64,000 bases of DNA from DATBSL01 sp964561785 (GCA_964561785.1 CAZLRF010000002.1:62001-126000), one strand, 5' to 3'; positions 18,508 to 27,293 are shown, numbered from the stretch's first letter. Notes: generated by a model from the letters alone, not told the origin. Made by a program: numbers and translations.

Positions 18508-19519
18508 GCGCGGGCCGCCTTCCCGCCGCCGCGAGCCGCCGCTCCGCCGCGACGAGGACCTCTTCGACGGAGACCTCGTCCATCACGCCCGCGTGACGCA
18601 GGCACGTGCGGCTGTAGCACGGCGCGCAGGCGGGCCTCCGGCGCACGACCACGTCGCCGGGGTCGAAGGGGCCGTTGCGGGCGGGGTCGGTCGGGCCGAA
18701 GAGGGCGACGACCGGCGTGCCCACCGCGCACGCGAGGTGCAGGGGACCGGTGTCCGCGGCGACGACGAGACGGGCGCGCCGCGCGAGCTCCACGTAGTCG
18801 AGGAGCGTCGTGGGGAACGAGCGCTCCGCGGCCCCGGAGGAGGCGGCGACCACCCGGTCGGCGAGGCCCTCCTCCCCCGGCCCGAAGCTCACCAGCGGGC
18901 GCAGGCCGGCGCTCCGCAGCCGCGCCGCGAGCGCGCCAAAGCGCTCCGCGGGCCACAGCTTGCTCGCCCAGCCCCCGCCCGGGTTGAGGACGACGAGGTC
19001 CTCCGCCGCCCCCCGCAGGGCGGCGTCGACCCGCGCCACGGCCTCCGCCGAGAGGGGCAGCGGGAACTCCCGCAGACCCACCGCCTCGATCCCGAGCGGC
19101 CGCAGCAGCGCGAGGTTCTTGTCGATGACGTGCCCGCCGTCCGCGCGCGGCACCCTCTCGCCGAGGAGCAGCGCGGAGGAGGGCTCGCGGCGCGCCCCAC
19201 CCTCCCAGCCCACCACCCGCCGCGCGCCGGACAGCCGCGCCCAGGCCGCTGACTTCCACAGGCCCTGGAAGTCGAGCGCGGCGTCGTAGTGGCGCGAGCG
19301 CAGCTCGCGCACGGCGGCGAGGGCCCGGCTCCAGGAGAAGGCCCGCCGGGAGGGCGCGGACACGACCTGGGCGAGGAGCGGGTTCTCCTCGAGGAGAACG
19401 CGGGAGGGAGGCTCGACGAGCCACCCCGCTTCCCACCCGTGGCGGTGCAGCGCGGCGAGCGCAGGCAGCGTGTGCACGACGTCCCCGATCGACGACGTCC
19501 GGACGAGGAGCGCCCTCAC
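18497..19519 (-). CDS. waaC: LPS heptosyltransferase I-type glycosyltransferase (GT9)
   Basis: 340-aa GT9 enzyme that adds L-glycero-D-manno-heptose to Kdo at the inner face of the inner membrane. The N-terminus LLVRTSSIGDVVHTLPAL and the YDAALDFQGLWKSA segment closely follow WaaC rather than WaaF. The donor-site region has LNPGGGWASKLWP and ADTGPLHLACAVGTPVVALF. A short Cys-containing tail (CAPCYSRTCLRH) occurs in many GT9 members. GTG 19517-19519 overlaps the adenylyltransferase stop (GTGA). Eighth gene of the LPS block. Confidence 0.88.
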   Translation of the reverse strand: MRALLVRTSSIGDVVHTLPALAALHRHGWEAGWLVEPPSRVLLEENPLLAQVVSAPSRRAFSWSRALAAVRELRSRHYDAALDFQGLWKSAAWARLSGARRVVGWEGGARREPSSALLLGERVPRADGGHVIDKNLALLRPLGIEAVGLREFPLPLSAEAVARVDAALRGAAEDLVVLNPGGGWASKLWPAERFGALAARLRSAGLRPLVSFGPGEEGLADRVVAASSGAAERSFPTTLLDYVELARRARLVVAADTGPLHLACAVGTPVVALFGPTDPARNGPFDPGDVVVRRRPACAPCYSRTCLRHAGVMDEVSVEEVLVAAERRLAAAGRRPARAL

Positions 19520-19995
19520 CCGCGGATCCTCGCGAGGAGCTCCCGCGTGGCGTGGTCCTTGGGATCGCCCACGATCGCGACCCGGCCGCCGTAGGACCGG
19601 ACGACGTCGCGCTCGGGAACGCTCTCCGCCGTGTAGTCGGTGCCCTTGCAGTGCACGTCGGGGCGCAGCTCGAGGAGGAGCCGCCGCACGTCGTCCTCCT
19701 CGAAGACGACCACGTGGTCGACCGCGCGCAGCGCCGCCACCAGGAGGGCCCGGTCCGCGGCGGCCATCACCGGGCGCCCCTCGCCCTTGAGCCGGCGCAC
19801 CGAGTCGTCGCCGTTGACGCCGACGACGAGCACGTCCGCCTCCGCCCTCGCGCCCTCGAGGTAGCGGACGTGCCCGACGTGCAGCACGTCGAAGCAGCCG
19901 TTGGCGAGGGCCACCGTCCGCCCCTCGCGCCGCGCCGCCTCCACCCTGCGGCGCACCTCGTCGAGCGGCGCGATCTTGCCCGCCGCCTCCCTCAC
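19516..19995 (-). CDS. hldC: D-glycero-beta-D-manno-heptose 1-phosphate adenylyltransferase (RfaE domain II)
   Basis: 159-aa cytidylyltransferase-fold enzyme that makes ADP-heptose. The HxGH nucleotide-binding motif is in ANGCFDVLHVGHVRYLEGAR. The KGTDYTAESVPERDVV segment is also typical. In enterobacteria this is the C-terminal half of HldE; here it is a free gene. GTG 19995 overlaps the kinase stop by 4 nt (GTGA), so the kinase and transferase are separate polypeptides, not a frameshifted fusion. Confidence 0.93.
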   Translation of the reverse strand: MREAAGKIAPLDEVRRRVEAARREGRTVALANGCFDVLHVGHVRYLEGARAEADVLVVGVNGDDSVRRLKGEGRPVMAAADRALLVAALRAVDHVVVFEEDDVRRLLLELRPDVHCKGTDYTAESVPERDVVRSYGGRVAIVGDPKDHATRELLARIRG

Positions 19996-21002
19996 CGCGC
20001 GGCGTCCTCCCGCACCGCCGCGAGGAGCTCCTCGGCGGAGACGGTCGCGGTGGCGTGCTTCATGACCACGATCCCCCCCGCGTAGTTCGCGAGCCGGGCT
20101 GCCTCCTCGGGCCCCGCCCCCGCGGCGAGGGCGAGGGTGAAGGTGGCGATCACGGTGTCCCCGGCGCCCGTGACGTCGGCCACCTCGTCGGTGCCGTAGA
20201 TGCCGATGTGGACGGGGGGGCGGCCGGGCTCGAAGAGGGCCATCCCGTCGCTGCCCCGCGTGACGAGGACGGCCCGGCAGCCCAGACGCTCGAGAAGGGT
20301 CCGCCCCGCGGCCTCCAGGCGCCGCCGGTCGTGGCCGATCGTGATCCCGAGCGCCTCCTCGACCTCGGGCTCGTTCGGGGTGACCGCGGTCATGCCCCGG
20401 AAGCGGAGGAGCCCGAAGCGGGAGTCGACGGTCACCGGCACCCGCCGCCTCCGGGCGAAGGCCACCGCCGCGCGCACGAGGCGCGCGTCGAGCAGCCCGC
20501 AGCCGTAGTCGGAGACGAGGACCCCGTCGACGGGGCCGCGGAAGGACGCGAGCGCCCGCTCGACCGCGCGGCGGGCGGCGGCGCGGGGGGCGAGCGGGGC
20601 GTAGCGGTCGAGGCGGACGACCTGCTGCTGGGTCGAGTGCGCCCGGCCGGCGAGGATCCGCGACTTCACCGGTGTCGCGTAGCCCGCCTCCCCGAGGACG
20701 CCCCGCGCGGAGATGCCCTTCTCCCGCAGGAGCGAGAGCAGCGCGCGCCCGTGCTCGTCTCTCCCGAGGACCCCGAACGGCAGGGGCGTCCCCCCGAGGG
20801 TGCGGATGTTGTGGACCGCGTTCGCGCCCCCGCCGAGCCGCACGTCGGTCGAGTCGTGCCGGAGGATGAGGACGGGCGCCTCCCGGCTGATCCGCTCCAC
20901 GCGGCCGTAGACGAACTCGTCCGCCACGAGGTCGGCGATCACGAGCACCCGGCGCCCGCGGAAGCCGCGGACGATCGCCTCGAGACGGGCGCCGGCGCTC
21001 AC
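19992..21002 (-). CDS. hldA: D-glycero-beta-D-manno-heptose-7-phosphate kinase (RfaE domain I)
   Basis: 336-aa PfkB-family kinase. It converts heptose 7-phosphate to the 1,7-bisphosphate. The DLVADEFVYGRVERISREAPV N-terminal segment and LGGGANAVHNIRTLGG are RfaE-I hallmarks. VSDYGCGLL and the C-terminal DVTGAGDTVIATFTLALAAG carry the catalytic Asp and anion hole. GTG 21002 overlaps the gmhB stop by 4 nt (GTGA). Its product is the GmhB substrate; gmhA, which makes heptose 7-phosphate, is not in the window. Confidence 0.93.
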   Translation of the reverse strand: MSAGARLEAIVRGFRGRRVLVIADLVADEFVYGRVERISREAPVLILRHDSTDVRLGGGANAVHNIRTLGGTPLPFGVLGRDEHGRALLSLLREKGISARGVLGEAGYATPVKSRILAGRAHSTQQQVVRLDRYAPLAPRAAARRAVERALASFRGPVDGVLVSDYGCGLLDARLVRAAVAFARRRRVPVTVDSRFGLLRFRGMTAVTPNEPEVEEALGITIGHDRRRLEAAGRTLLERLGCRAVLVTRGSDGMALFEPGRPPVHIGIYGTDEVADVTGAGDTVIATFTLALAAGAGPEEAARLANYAGGIVVMKHATATVSAEELLAAVREDAAR

Positions 21003-21586
21003 TCGAGCTCCCGGCCGAGGATCCGCTCGACCGCCTCCAGGAGGTTCTCCGCCACGAGGTCGGGGGGCCTCGTCCACGTCGGCGAGAGGTGTGTGAGCTC
21101 GCCGAGGCCGTAGCCGCTCTTCACGAGGGCCCCGCGCGCGCCCACGCCCCAGGCGAGCTGGAGGTCCCCGTGGCGGTCCCCGACGACCCACGAGCGCGCG
21201 AGGTCCGCCCCGAGCTCGCGCTCGGCCCGGCGCAGCATGCCCGGCCGCGGCTTGCGGCAGTCGCAGTCGCGGCGCCAGGGCGGCGCGCCGACCGAAGGGT
21301 GGTGGAGGCAGGCGTAGACCGCGTCGAAGCGGGCCCCTCCCGCCTCGACCTCGTCCACGAGCCTTCTCTGGACCTCCTCGAACACCGACTCGGGGAAGTA
21401 CCCGCGGGCGACGCCGGCCTGGTTGGTCACGACCACCGCCAGCCACCCCGCGCGGTTGATCGCGCGCACGGCGTCGACCGTCCACGGGTAGAGCCGGAAG
21501 CGGCTCGGGTGGTTGACGTAGCCCACCTCGTGGGAGAGCGTCCCGTCGCGGTCCACGAAGACGGCCGGCCGGCGCGGGGGCGTCAC
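20999..21586 (-). CDS. gmhB: D-glycero-beta-D-manno-heptose-1,7-bisphosphate 7-phosphatase
   Basis: 195-aa HAD phosphatase of histidinol-phosphatase/GmhB type. The nucleophile motif DxDGT is in FVDRDGTLSHEVGY. The VVTNQAGVARGYF segment follows. A structural zinc site is formed by CLHHP and RDCDCRKPRPGM. GDRHGDLQLAWGVGA is HAD motif IV. GTG 21586 overlaps the waaF stop (GTGA). It sits directly before the kinase whose product it dephosphorylates. Confidence 0.92.
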   Translation of the reverse strand: MTPPRRPAVFVDRDGTLSHEVGYVNHPSRFRLYPWTVDAVRAINRAGWLAVVVTNQAGVARGYFPESVFEEVQRRLVDEVEAGGARFDAVYACLHHPSVGAPPWRRDCDCRKPRPGMLRRAERELGADLARSWVVGDRHGDLQLAWGVGARGALVKSGYGLGELTHLSPTWTRPPDLVAENLLEAVERILGRELE

Positions 21587-22566
21587 GACGCGAGAAGCTC
21601 CCGGGCGGCGGCGACGACCCGGTCGACGCCGACCTGCGTCATGCACCGGTGGTCGATCGGGCACTCCCGCAGGAGGCAGGGAGCGCACGGCGTCTGCTCG
21701 CGCACGACGCGGGAGAGCGGGGACTGCGGCGCCGTCTCCCGCCAGTCGGTCGAGCCGAACACCGCGACGGTGGGCGTGCCGAGGGCGGCCGCGAGGTGCA
21801 TGGGGCCGGAGTCGTTGGTGAGGAGCAGGCGCAGGCGCGAGAGGACGCCGACGAGGTCGGCGAGCGTCGTCTCCCCGCAGAGCACCCGGGCCCCGGTGCG
21901 GAGCTGGTCGGCGATCGCCTCGCCGAGGGGCCGCTCCGGGGCGCTCCCCACGACCGCGACGCGCGCCCCCGTCTCGCGAGCCAGCAGCGCGGCCGCGGCC
22001 GCGAAGCGCTCGGGGAGCCATCGCTTGGCGGTGCCGTAGGAGGCGCCGGGGTTCACCCCGATCCAGGGGCCGCCGCCCAGGAGCGACTCGGCCCGCGCCG
22101 CCCACTCGGGCGGGCACGTGAGCGACGCGTCGGGTTCGCCCTCCACCGCGAGGCCCACGCCCTCCAGCATGGCCCGATAGTAGTACACCTGGCTGCGGCC
22201 CCGGACCCGCGCGGGGACGGGGCAGCTGCGTGTGAGCAGGACCGAGCGGCCGTCGGTCGCGTAGCCCCAGCGCTCGCTCACCCCCGCGCGCCACAGGACG
22301 AGGGCCGCCGCGAACGAGTTCGGGAAGAGGACGCCGATGTCGTGCCGGCCGCGCAGGGCGGCCACGTCCCGGGCGTGGCCCCCGCTCTGCGCGACGGCGT
22401 CGACGCCGGGGACCGCGCGGTACAGATCGGCCACCCACGGGCGGGCGAGGACCTCGAGCCGCGCGGTCGGGAAGCACCGCCGCAGGTCGCGCAGCGCGGG
22501 CAGCGAGAGCACGACGTCGCCCACCCAGTTCGGCGCGCGGACGAGGACGCGCTCGCTCCCGCTCAC
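21583..22566 (-). CDS. waaF: LPS heptosyltransferase II (GT9)
   Basis: 327-aa GT9 glycosyltransferase that adds the second heptose of the inner core. APNWVGDVVLSLPAL, VLFPNSFAAALVLWRAG and VNPGASYGTAKRWLPERFA are WaaF-type segments that WaaC lacks. NDSGPMHLAAALGTPTVAVFG is the donor-site motif. The C-terminus carries a Cys cluster (CAPCLLRECPIDHRCM). GTG 22566 overlaps the acyltransferase stop by 4 nt (GTGA). Confidence 0.92.
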   Translation of the reverse strand: MSGSERVLVRAPNWVGDVVLSLPALRDLRRCFPTARLEVLARPWVADLYRAVPGVDAVAQSGGHARDVAALRGRHDIGVLFPNSFAAALVLWRAGVSERWGYATDGRSVLLTRSCPVPARVRGRSQVYYYRAMLEGVGLAVEGEPDASLTCPPEWAARAESLLGGGPWIGVNPGASYGTAKRWLPERFAAAAALLARETGARVAVVGSAPERPLGEAIADQLRTGARVLCGETTLADLVGVLSRLRLLLTNDSGPMHLAAALGTPTVAVFGSTDWRETAPQSPLSRVVREQTPCAPCLLRECPIDHRCMTQVGVDRVVAAARELLAS

Positions 22567-23468
22567 CGCAGCTCCCCCTCCCGGGGCTGCGTCTTCCATC
22601 TGCGGTGCAGCCACAGCCACTGCTCGGGCGTCTCGCGGATCCACCCCTCGACGATCGTCGCGAGGTGCTGGGTGAGGCCGGCCACGTCCTCGTCGCGCCG
22701 CCCGACCCCCGTCCACTCGACGGGGGGACCGTAGACCATGCGGTAGCGCCCGTTCGCCTGGAGGGTGCAGCGCACCGGCACGATGGCGCAGCCGGTCTTC
22801 AGCGCGACCGCCGCGGCCACCGTCGTCGAGCACGCGGGGCGGCCGAAGAAGCGGACGAAGATGCCGTCCTTCTCCTGCACGTTCTGGTCGATCACGATCG
22901 CGACGATCCCGCCCTCGCGGATCGTCCTCAGGACCTGGGCGAGGGCCTTCTGTTTGTAGATGACGCTGTTCCCGGTCGAGGTGCGCAGGGCCACGAGCCG
23001 CGCGTCGAGCAGGGGGTTGTCGAGCGGCCGCGCCACCGCGGCGATCGTGCCCACGTGGGGCACCGAGGCGATCGCCTGGAGCTCCCAGTTCCCGAGGTGA
23101 GCGGCCGGGCACACGACGCCGCGCCCGGCCGCTCGGGCGGCCTTCAGGTGCTCGACGCCCTCGAGGTCGCACCAAGCCAGCATCTCGTCGGCCGAGCGCC
23201 CCTGCATCCACAGCAGGTCGAGGAGCACCGCCCCGAAGTGGGCGTAGACGCCGCGAGCCGTCCGCCGCACGCGCTCCTCCTCCCACCCGGGGAACGCGCG
23301 GCGGAGGTTGTCCTCGGCGATCGCGAGGTGGCGCCGGTCGAGCGCGCCCCAGGTCCGGCCGAGGATGCGCCCGGCGGCGAGAACGGCCCGCCGGGGCAGG
23401 CGGCGCACGACCGCGGAGACGGCCGCCGCGAAGGCGGCTTCGAGCGCGTGGCGCCGCTCCTGTCTCAG
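22563..23468 (-). CDS. lpxL: Lipid A late acyltransferase (LpxL/HtrB family)
   Basis: About 301-aa membrane-associated acyltransferase that adds a secondary acyl chain to Kdo-lipid A. The HX4E catalytic motif is in CPAAHLGNWELQAIA. IDQNVQEKDGIFVRFFGRPA is the second conserved block. The N-terminal NLRRAFPGWEEERVRR segment is typical. No ATG, GTG or TTG lies at the expected start. CTG 23468 overlaps the lpxK stop (CTGA), like the NTGA junctions of its neighbours, and keeps the usual N-terminal helix. GTG 23408 would shorten the protein by 20 residues. I favour CTG but am unsure. Confidence 0.88.
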   Translation of the reverse strand: MRQERRHALEAAFAAAVSAVVRRLPRRAVLAAGRILGRTWGALDRRHLAIAEDNLRRAFPGWEEERVRRTARGVYAHFGAVLLDLLWMQGRSADEMLAWCDLEGVEHLKAARAAGRGVVCPAAHLGNWELQAIASVPHVGTIAAVARPLDNPLLDARLVALRTSTGNSVIYKQKALAQVLRTIREGGIVAIVIDQNVQEKDGIFVRFFGRPACSTTVAAAVALKTGCAIVPVRCTLQANGRYRMVYGPPVEWTGVGRRDEDVAGLTQHLATIVEGWIRETPEQWLWLHRRWKTQPREGELR

Positions 23469-24466
23469 GCGGCCCTCCCCGCCACGGCGAGCAGCCGCTC
23501 GCGCAGGCGCGGCTCGTTCTGGACGTGGGCCGCGACCCCGAGGACCGAGAGGCGGATCCCCGGGGGCGCCGCCCCCTCGAGACGCACCGCGTCCTTGGCG
23601 GTCGTGGCCACGGCGTCCGCCCCCGCCGCGCGCGCCCGCTCGGCCACCTCGCGGAGCTCTTCCTCGCGGAAGCGGTGGTGGTCGCGGAAGAAGGCGCGCC
23701 CGACGACCGCGCAGCCGCTCGCCGTGACGTCGTGCTCGAACCGCTCCGGCCGCGCGATCGCGGCGAGGAGGAAGGCGCGGGCGGGAGCAGGGACGGTCGC
23801 CCCGTCCGGCCCCGTCCACCCCGTGACGCGGCGGGCGACCCGCAGCGTCCGGGCCGGGCCGAGGCGCGCCTCGAGGGCCCGCAGCTCGTCCTCGCCGGCG
23901 GCCTCGAGCCGCGTGAGCAGCACGAGGTCGGCGCGAGCGAGCGCGGAGGGGTCCTCGCGCAGGCGGCCCGCGGGCAGCGGCGCGTCCTCCAGGTCCCGCA
24001 CGTCGAGGCAGACGAGGTCGAGGTCGCGTTCGAGGCGCAGGTGCTGGAAGCCGTCGTCGAGGACGTGGACCCGGGGGCCGAAGCGGGCCTCGACCGCGCG
24101 CCCGACCGCGTCGCGCCGCGCTCCGACCGCGACCACGACCCCGGGCAGCGCCCGCGCCAGCATCACCGGCTCGTCCCCGGCCTCGCGCGGTCCGGCGAGG
24201 ACGCGCGCGCCGTCGCTCACGACGAGGGCCTCCCCGCGAAAGCTCCCGCGGTACCCGCGGCTGAGGACGGCCACCTCCCGCCCCGCGTCGCGCAGGATCT
24301 CGGCCACGCGCAGCACGACCGGCGTCTTGCCGCTGCCGCCGACGCCGAGGTTGCCGACGCTGATCACGGGGCCGAGGAGGCGCCGGCGCGGGAGGAGGCG
24401 GCGGCGGTAGGCGGCGACGCGCAGCGCGGCGCCGGCGGCGAACGCCCGGCCCAGGAGCCGCCTCAC
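23465..24466 (-). CDS. lpxK: Tetraacyldisaccharide 4'-kinase
   Basis: 333-aa inner-membrane P-loop kinase that phosphorylates the 4' position of the lipid A precursor. The Walker A segment VISVGNLGVGGSGKTPVV is diagnostic. The N-terminal AYRRRLLPRRRLLGPV segment is the usual membrane-binding region. VLDDGFQHLRLERDLDLVCLD and the C-terminal HHRFREEELREVAERARA and TTAKDAVRLE are family blocks. GTG 24466 overlaps the waaA stop (GTGA). Confidence 0.95.
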   Translation of the reverse strand: MRRLLGRAFAAGAALRVAAYRRRLLPRRRLLGPVISVGNLGVGGSGKTPVVLRVAEILRDAGREVAVLSRGYRGSFRGEALVVSDGARVLAGPREAGDEPVMLARALPGVVVAVGARRDAVGRAVEARFGPRVHVLDDGFQHLRLERDLDLVCLDVRDLEDAPLPAGRLREDPSALARADLVLLTRLEAAGEDELRALEARLGPARTLRVARRVTGWTGPDGATVPAPARAFLLAAIARPERFEHDVTASGCAVVGRAFFRDHHRFREEELREVAERARAAGADAVATTAKDAVRLEGAAPPGIRLSVLGVAAHVQNEPRLRERLLAVAGRAA

Positions 24467-25737
24467 GCGAGCAGCGAGCCGAGGGCGTCCGCGGTGCGGC
24501 TCACGGCGCCGCGGTTGCGCGAGACCAGCGCGCGGGCGCGCTCCCCGAGCCCCCGGCGCCGCTCGGGGTCGACGAGGAGGGCCGAGACCTCGCGGGCGAG
24601 CTCGTCCGGCGAGGCGACCTGGACGAGCGCGCCCTCGCCCCGGAACTGCTCGGCGATCTCCTGGAAGTTCTCCATGTGGGGCCCGACCACGACCGCGCGG
24701 CCGGCCACCGCCGGCTCGAGGATGTTGTGCCCGCCGGCGGGCACGAGGCTGCCCCCGACGAACACGACGCTCGCGAGCGCGTAGACCTGGGCGAGCTCGC
24801 CGAGGCTGTCGAGGAGGAGCACCTCCCCGTCGCGCCAGGCGAGGGGATCGAGGGCGCTGCGGCGCAGGCAGCGGAAGCCCGCCGCCTCGACGAGGGGAGC
24901 GACGGACGCGAAGCGCTCGGGGTGGCGGGGGGCCACGAGCAGCCGCGCCCGCGGCACCCGCTCGCGCACGCGGTGGAAGGCGGCGAGGACGAGCTCCTCC
25001 TCGCCGCCGACCGTGCTGCCCGCGACCCAGAGGGGGCGCGGCTCCGCCCCGCCCTGGATGAGCCGCGCGAGCCGCTCGGGCAGGCGCCCCGGCTCGACCG
25101 CGTCGTACTTGAGGTTGCCCGTCACCTGCACGCGCTCGGGAGGGGCCCCGAGATCGCGGGCGCGCTCGGCGTGGACCTCGCCCTGCATGAGGAAGAGGTC
25201 GACCTCGGAGAGGACCGGGCGCAGGAGCCGCTTCACGCGGCGGTAGCGGGGGAAGGAGCGCGGCGAGAGCCGCCCGTTCACGAGGGCGACCCGTGTCCCG
25301 CGCCGGCGCGCCTCGTGGATCAGGTTCGGCCACAGCTCGGTCTCGACGAGCACGAGGAGCGAGGGGTTGAGCACGTCGAGCGCGGAGCGCACCGGGTGCG
25401 GGAAGTCGAACGGCGCGTAGAACAGCCCGTCGACGCCGCGGACGCTCTTGCGGGCGACCTCGTTGCCCGTCATCGTCGTGGTGGAGAGGAACAGGCGGTG
25501 CCGCGGGAACCGCTCGCGCAGGACGGGGACGAGGGGGCGGGCGGCGAGGACCTCTCCCACCGACACCGCGTGGATCCAGATCGAGCGGTCGCCGTCCACG
25601 TTGAGGTAGACCGGCAGGCGACCCATGCGCTCCCGGAACGTCCGCAGGTATTTCCCGCTCGAGCGCCCCTTCCAGAGGAACCAGGGTAGGGCGACGAGCG
25701 CGCCGACCGTCAACAGGAGGGAGTAAAGGATGTGCAC
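24463..25737 (-). CDS. waaA: 3-deoxy-D-manno-octulosonic acid transferase
   Basis: 424-aa inner-membrane GT30 enzyme that adds Kdo to lipid IVA. An N-terminal hydrophobic anchor (about 3-20) is followed by GRLPVYLNVDGDRSIWIHAVSVGEV, and the VETELWPNLIHEARRRG and FVGGSLVPAGGHNILEPA segments are WaaA hallmarks. GTG 25737 is the only start that keeps the anchor. An AGAAGAG RBS-like stretch precedes it, and a -10-like TATACT lies about 40 nt upstream. It is the first gene of the LPS string, so the order runs Kdo, lipid A kinase, acyltransferase, heptose. Confidence 0.95.
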   Translation of the reverse strand: MHILYSLLLTVGALVALPWFLWKGRSSGKYLRTFRERMGRLPVYLNVDGDRSIWIHAVSVGEVLAARPLVPVLRERFPRHRLFLSTTTMTGNEVARKSVRGVDGLFYAPFDFPHPVRSALDVLNPSLLVLVETELWPNLIHEARRRGTRVALVNGRLSPRSFPRYRRVKRLLRPVLSEVDLFLMQGEVHAERARDLGAPPERVQVTGNLKYDAVEPGRLPERLARLIQGGAEPRPLWVAGSTVGGEEELVLAAFHRVRERVPRARLLVAPRHPERFASVAPLVEAAGFRCLRRSALDPLAWRDGEVLLLDSLGELAQVYALASVVFVGGSLVPAGGHNILEPAVAGRAVVVGPHMENFQEIAEQFRGEGALVQVASPDELAREVSALLVDPERRRGLGERARALVSRNRGAVSRTADALGSLLA

Positions 25738-25777
25738 GCGCTCTTCTGCGGGCCCTCGGCCCGACCGTCCGCCCGCA

Positions 25778-25783
25778 AGTATA
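25778..25783 (-). promoter_or_regulatory. -10-like TATACT upstream of waaA
   Basis: TATACT reads on the minus strand and would start a leader of about 35 nt before GTG 25737. The 179-nt gap between waaA and the divergent ferredoxin gene holds no other clear element; the ferredoxin promoter was not identified. Confidence 0.4.
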
Positions 25784-25916
25784 ACGTCAGAAACCACGAA
25801 GGGGCTGCGAACCACCAATCCGCCCAAAGTGGCAGGAATCGTGCAGCGCAACCGGCAGACGGGTTTCGGGCGCGCAAGGATTGCGTCGGGCCGTGACCCT
25901 CAGGAGGACTGTACCC

Positions 25917-26162
25917 ATGGCGATGAAGATCGTGGCCGAGTGCATCAGCTGCGGCGCGTGCGAGCCCGAGTGCCCCAACCAGGCCATCACGGCCGGCGAC
26001 TCCATCTACGTCATCGATCCCGAGAAGTGCACCGAGTGCGTGGGCGCCTACGACAACCCGCGCTGCATCGAGGTCTGCCCGGTCGACGGCTGCATCGTCG
26101 TCGACCCCGACCACACCGAGTCGAAGGACGAGCTCCAGGCCAAGTACGCGAAGCTGCACTGA
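25917..26162 (+). CDS. YfhL-type 2[4Fe-4S] ferredoxin
   Basis: 81-aa small electron carrier. The first cluster motif is CISCGACEPECPNQAI. The second is CTECVGAYDNPRCIEVCPVDGCI, in which an eight-residue loop separates the second and third cysteines. That loop marks the YfhL/Alvin-like ferredoxins, often of low potential. AGGAGG lies 9 nt before ATG 25917. Divergent from the LPS block and followed by two hairpins. The partner enzyme is unknown. Confidence 0.95.
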   Translation: MAMKIVAECISCGACEPECPNQAITAGDSIYVIDPEKCTECVGAYDNPRCIEVCPVDGCIVVDPDHTESKDELQAKYAKLH

Positions 26163-26171
26163 CGCTCCGCT

Positions 26172-26208
26172 CCTGGGCGATGCCCCGCTCGTGCGGGCAT
26201 CGCCCAGG
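26172..26208. terminator. Strong hairpin after the ferredoxin gene
   Basis: Perfect 14-bp inverted repeat CCTGGGCGATGCCC / GGGCATCGCCCAGG with a 9-nt loop, starting 10 nt after the stop. No T-run follows, so termination is plausible but unproven. Confidence 0.5.
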
Positions 26209-26328
26209 TCCTCGAAAGCCCTGTCGAAGGCCGGCCCTTCAGGAATGCCCGCCCGAGAGCCTCGGAGAGCAACAGCGCGGGGACGAGGCCACCCCTGACG
26301 CCCACGGCTTCTTCCTGCTTCCTTTGAT

Positions 26329-26354
26329 CTGGGGGGTGCTTCGCACCCCCCCAG
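26329..26354. terminator. Hairpin between convergent ferredoxin and cyanophycinase genes
   Basis: CTGGGGGGTGC (26329-26339), loop TTC, then GCAC(7)AG (26343-26354), with one bulged C. It lies between two convergent genes, 35 nt from the cyanophycinase stop, and could serve both directions. Confidence 0.5.
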
Positions 26355-26388
26355 GACCCCCCGCTTGCTGTCATCTCGTGGCAGCTCG

Positions 26389-27213
26389 TCAGTCCCGTTC
26401 CCGCAGGTCGAAGGTCTGGCCCGTGCGCACGAGCCGGATCGTGAGCCGATCCGGCCCTCTCGCGTCCACCAGCACCACCGGCCCCTTCCCCACCACCTCG
26501 GCCCGGCGCCCGCCGGTGACCAGGATCGCCGTATCCTCGTCGATCCCCACCCCGCGCTCCCCGGGGTGGGCGAGCACGAGCCCGAACAGCCGATTCTGCC
26601 GCTGGCGCCTCACGAAGTGCTGGTCCACGATCGCGCCCGGGAGAAGGCCGAGGCCGGGCCGCACCTCGACGCGGCTCCCGTCGATCACGGTGAAGTCGCC
26701 CTCGCCGGTGATCATCCGCGCCGACATCACGGCCGCCCCCGCGCTCGTCCCCCCGAACACGACGCCCGCCGCGAAACGCTCCTTCACCGCGGCCAGCAGC
26801 TCCGCGTCGGAGAGCGCGTCCATGATCCGGGACTGGTCCCCGCCGCCGAAGAAGACGCCCGTCGCGGCGCGGAGCGCTCGGAGCGCCTCCTCCCGGCGCT
26901 CGGGATCGAGGGGCAAGGCCCGCCCCTTCTCGTCGAGCACGGCGTGCGGGCCGCAGGAGGCCGCGCCGGGGCCATGAGGGCGGATCTCCTCGAGGAGGGC
27001 GGCGCAGCTCTCCGCGGGCTCCCCGCTCGCCCACGGGAGAACGAGGATGCGCGCGGCGGGCCCGCCCGCCCACTCGACGAAGCGCGCGAGGGCCTCCGGG
27101 GGGCGCTCCCCCCCGCCGACGATCACGAGGCGGGTCTCGGCGCCGGACGCCGCAGAGCCCGCAGGGAGAAGCAGCACCAGCAGGAGGACGAGGGCGCGGA
27201 GGGCTCGGCTCAT
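26389..27213 (-). CDS. Secreted cyanophycinase (S51 family)
   Basis: 274-aa serine exopeptidase-type protein expected to cut cyanophycin (multi-L-arginyl-poly-L-aspartate) into beta-Asp-Arg dipeptides. A signal peptide (MSRALRALVLLLVLLLPAGS) predicts export, as in extracellular CphE-type enzymes. The nucleophile elbow is FGGTSAGAAVM (Ser157). FFGGGDQSRIM and the conserved DQHFVRRQRQNRL (His199) complete the family signature. ATG 27213 fits the signal. It is divergent from an isoaspartyl peptidase gene whose product could hydrolyse the released dipeptide. Other S51 peptidases are possible, but DQHF and GGGDQ favour cyanophycinase. Confidence 0.85.
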   Translation of the reverse strand: MSRALRALVLLLVLLLPAGSAASGAETRLVIVGGGERPPEALARFVEWAGGPAARILVLPWASGEPAESCAALLEEIRPHGPGAASCGPHAVLDEKGRALPLDPERREEALRALRAATGVFFGGGDQSRIMDALSDAELLAAVKERFAAGVVFGGTSAGAAVMSARMITGEGDFTVIDGSRVEVRPGLGLLPGAIVDQHFVRRQRQNRLFGLVLAHPGERGVGIDEDTAILVTGGRRAEVVGKGPVVLVDARGPDRLTIRLVRTGQTFDLRERD

Positions 27214-27293
27214 GGGGTCAAGCTTGGGCCAGCGGTGAGGGGGCTTGCAAGCCGGGCCGAGGAGTGGCTAACTCGGGCAGCGGGGGAGCGAAG

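Noticed and set aside
19516..21002. Frameshifted HldE bifunctional protein
   Set aside because: Kinase and adenylyltransferase each have complete domains and a proper GTGA junction, so two genes are intended.
26172..26354. Possible riboswitch or small RNA gene after the ferredoxin
   Set aside because: Only two simple hairpins between convergent genes; no conserved core or promoter was seen.
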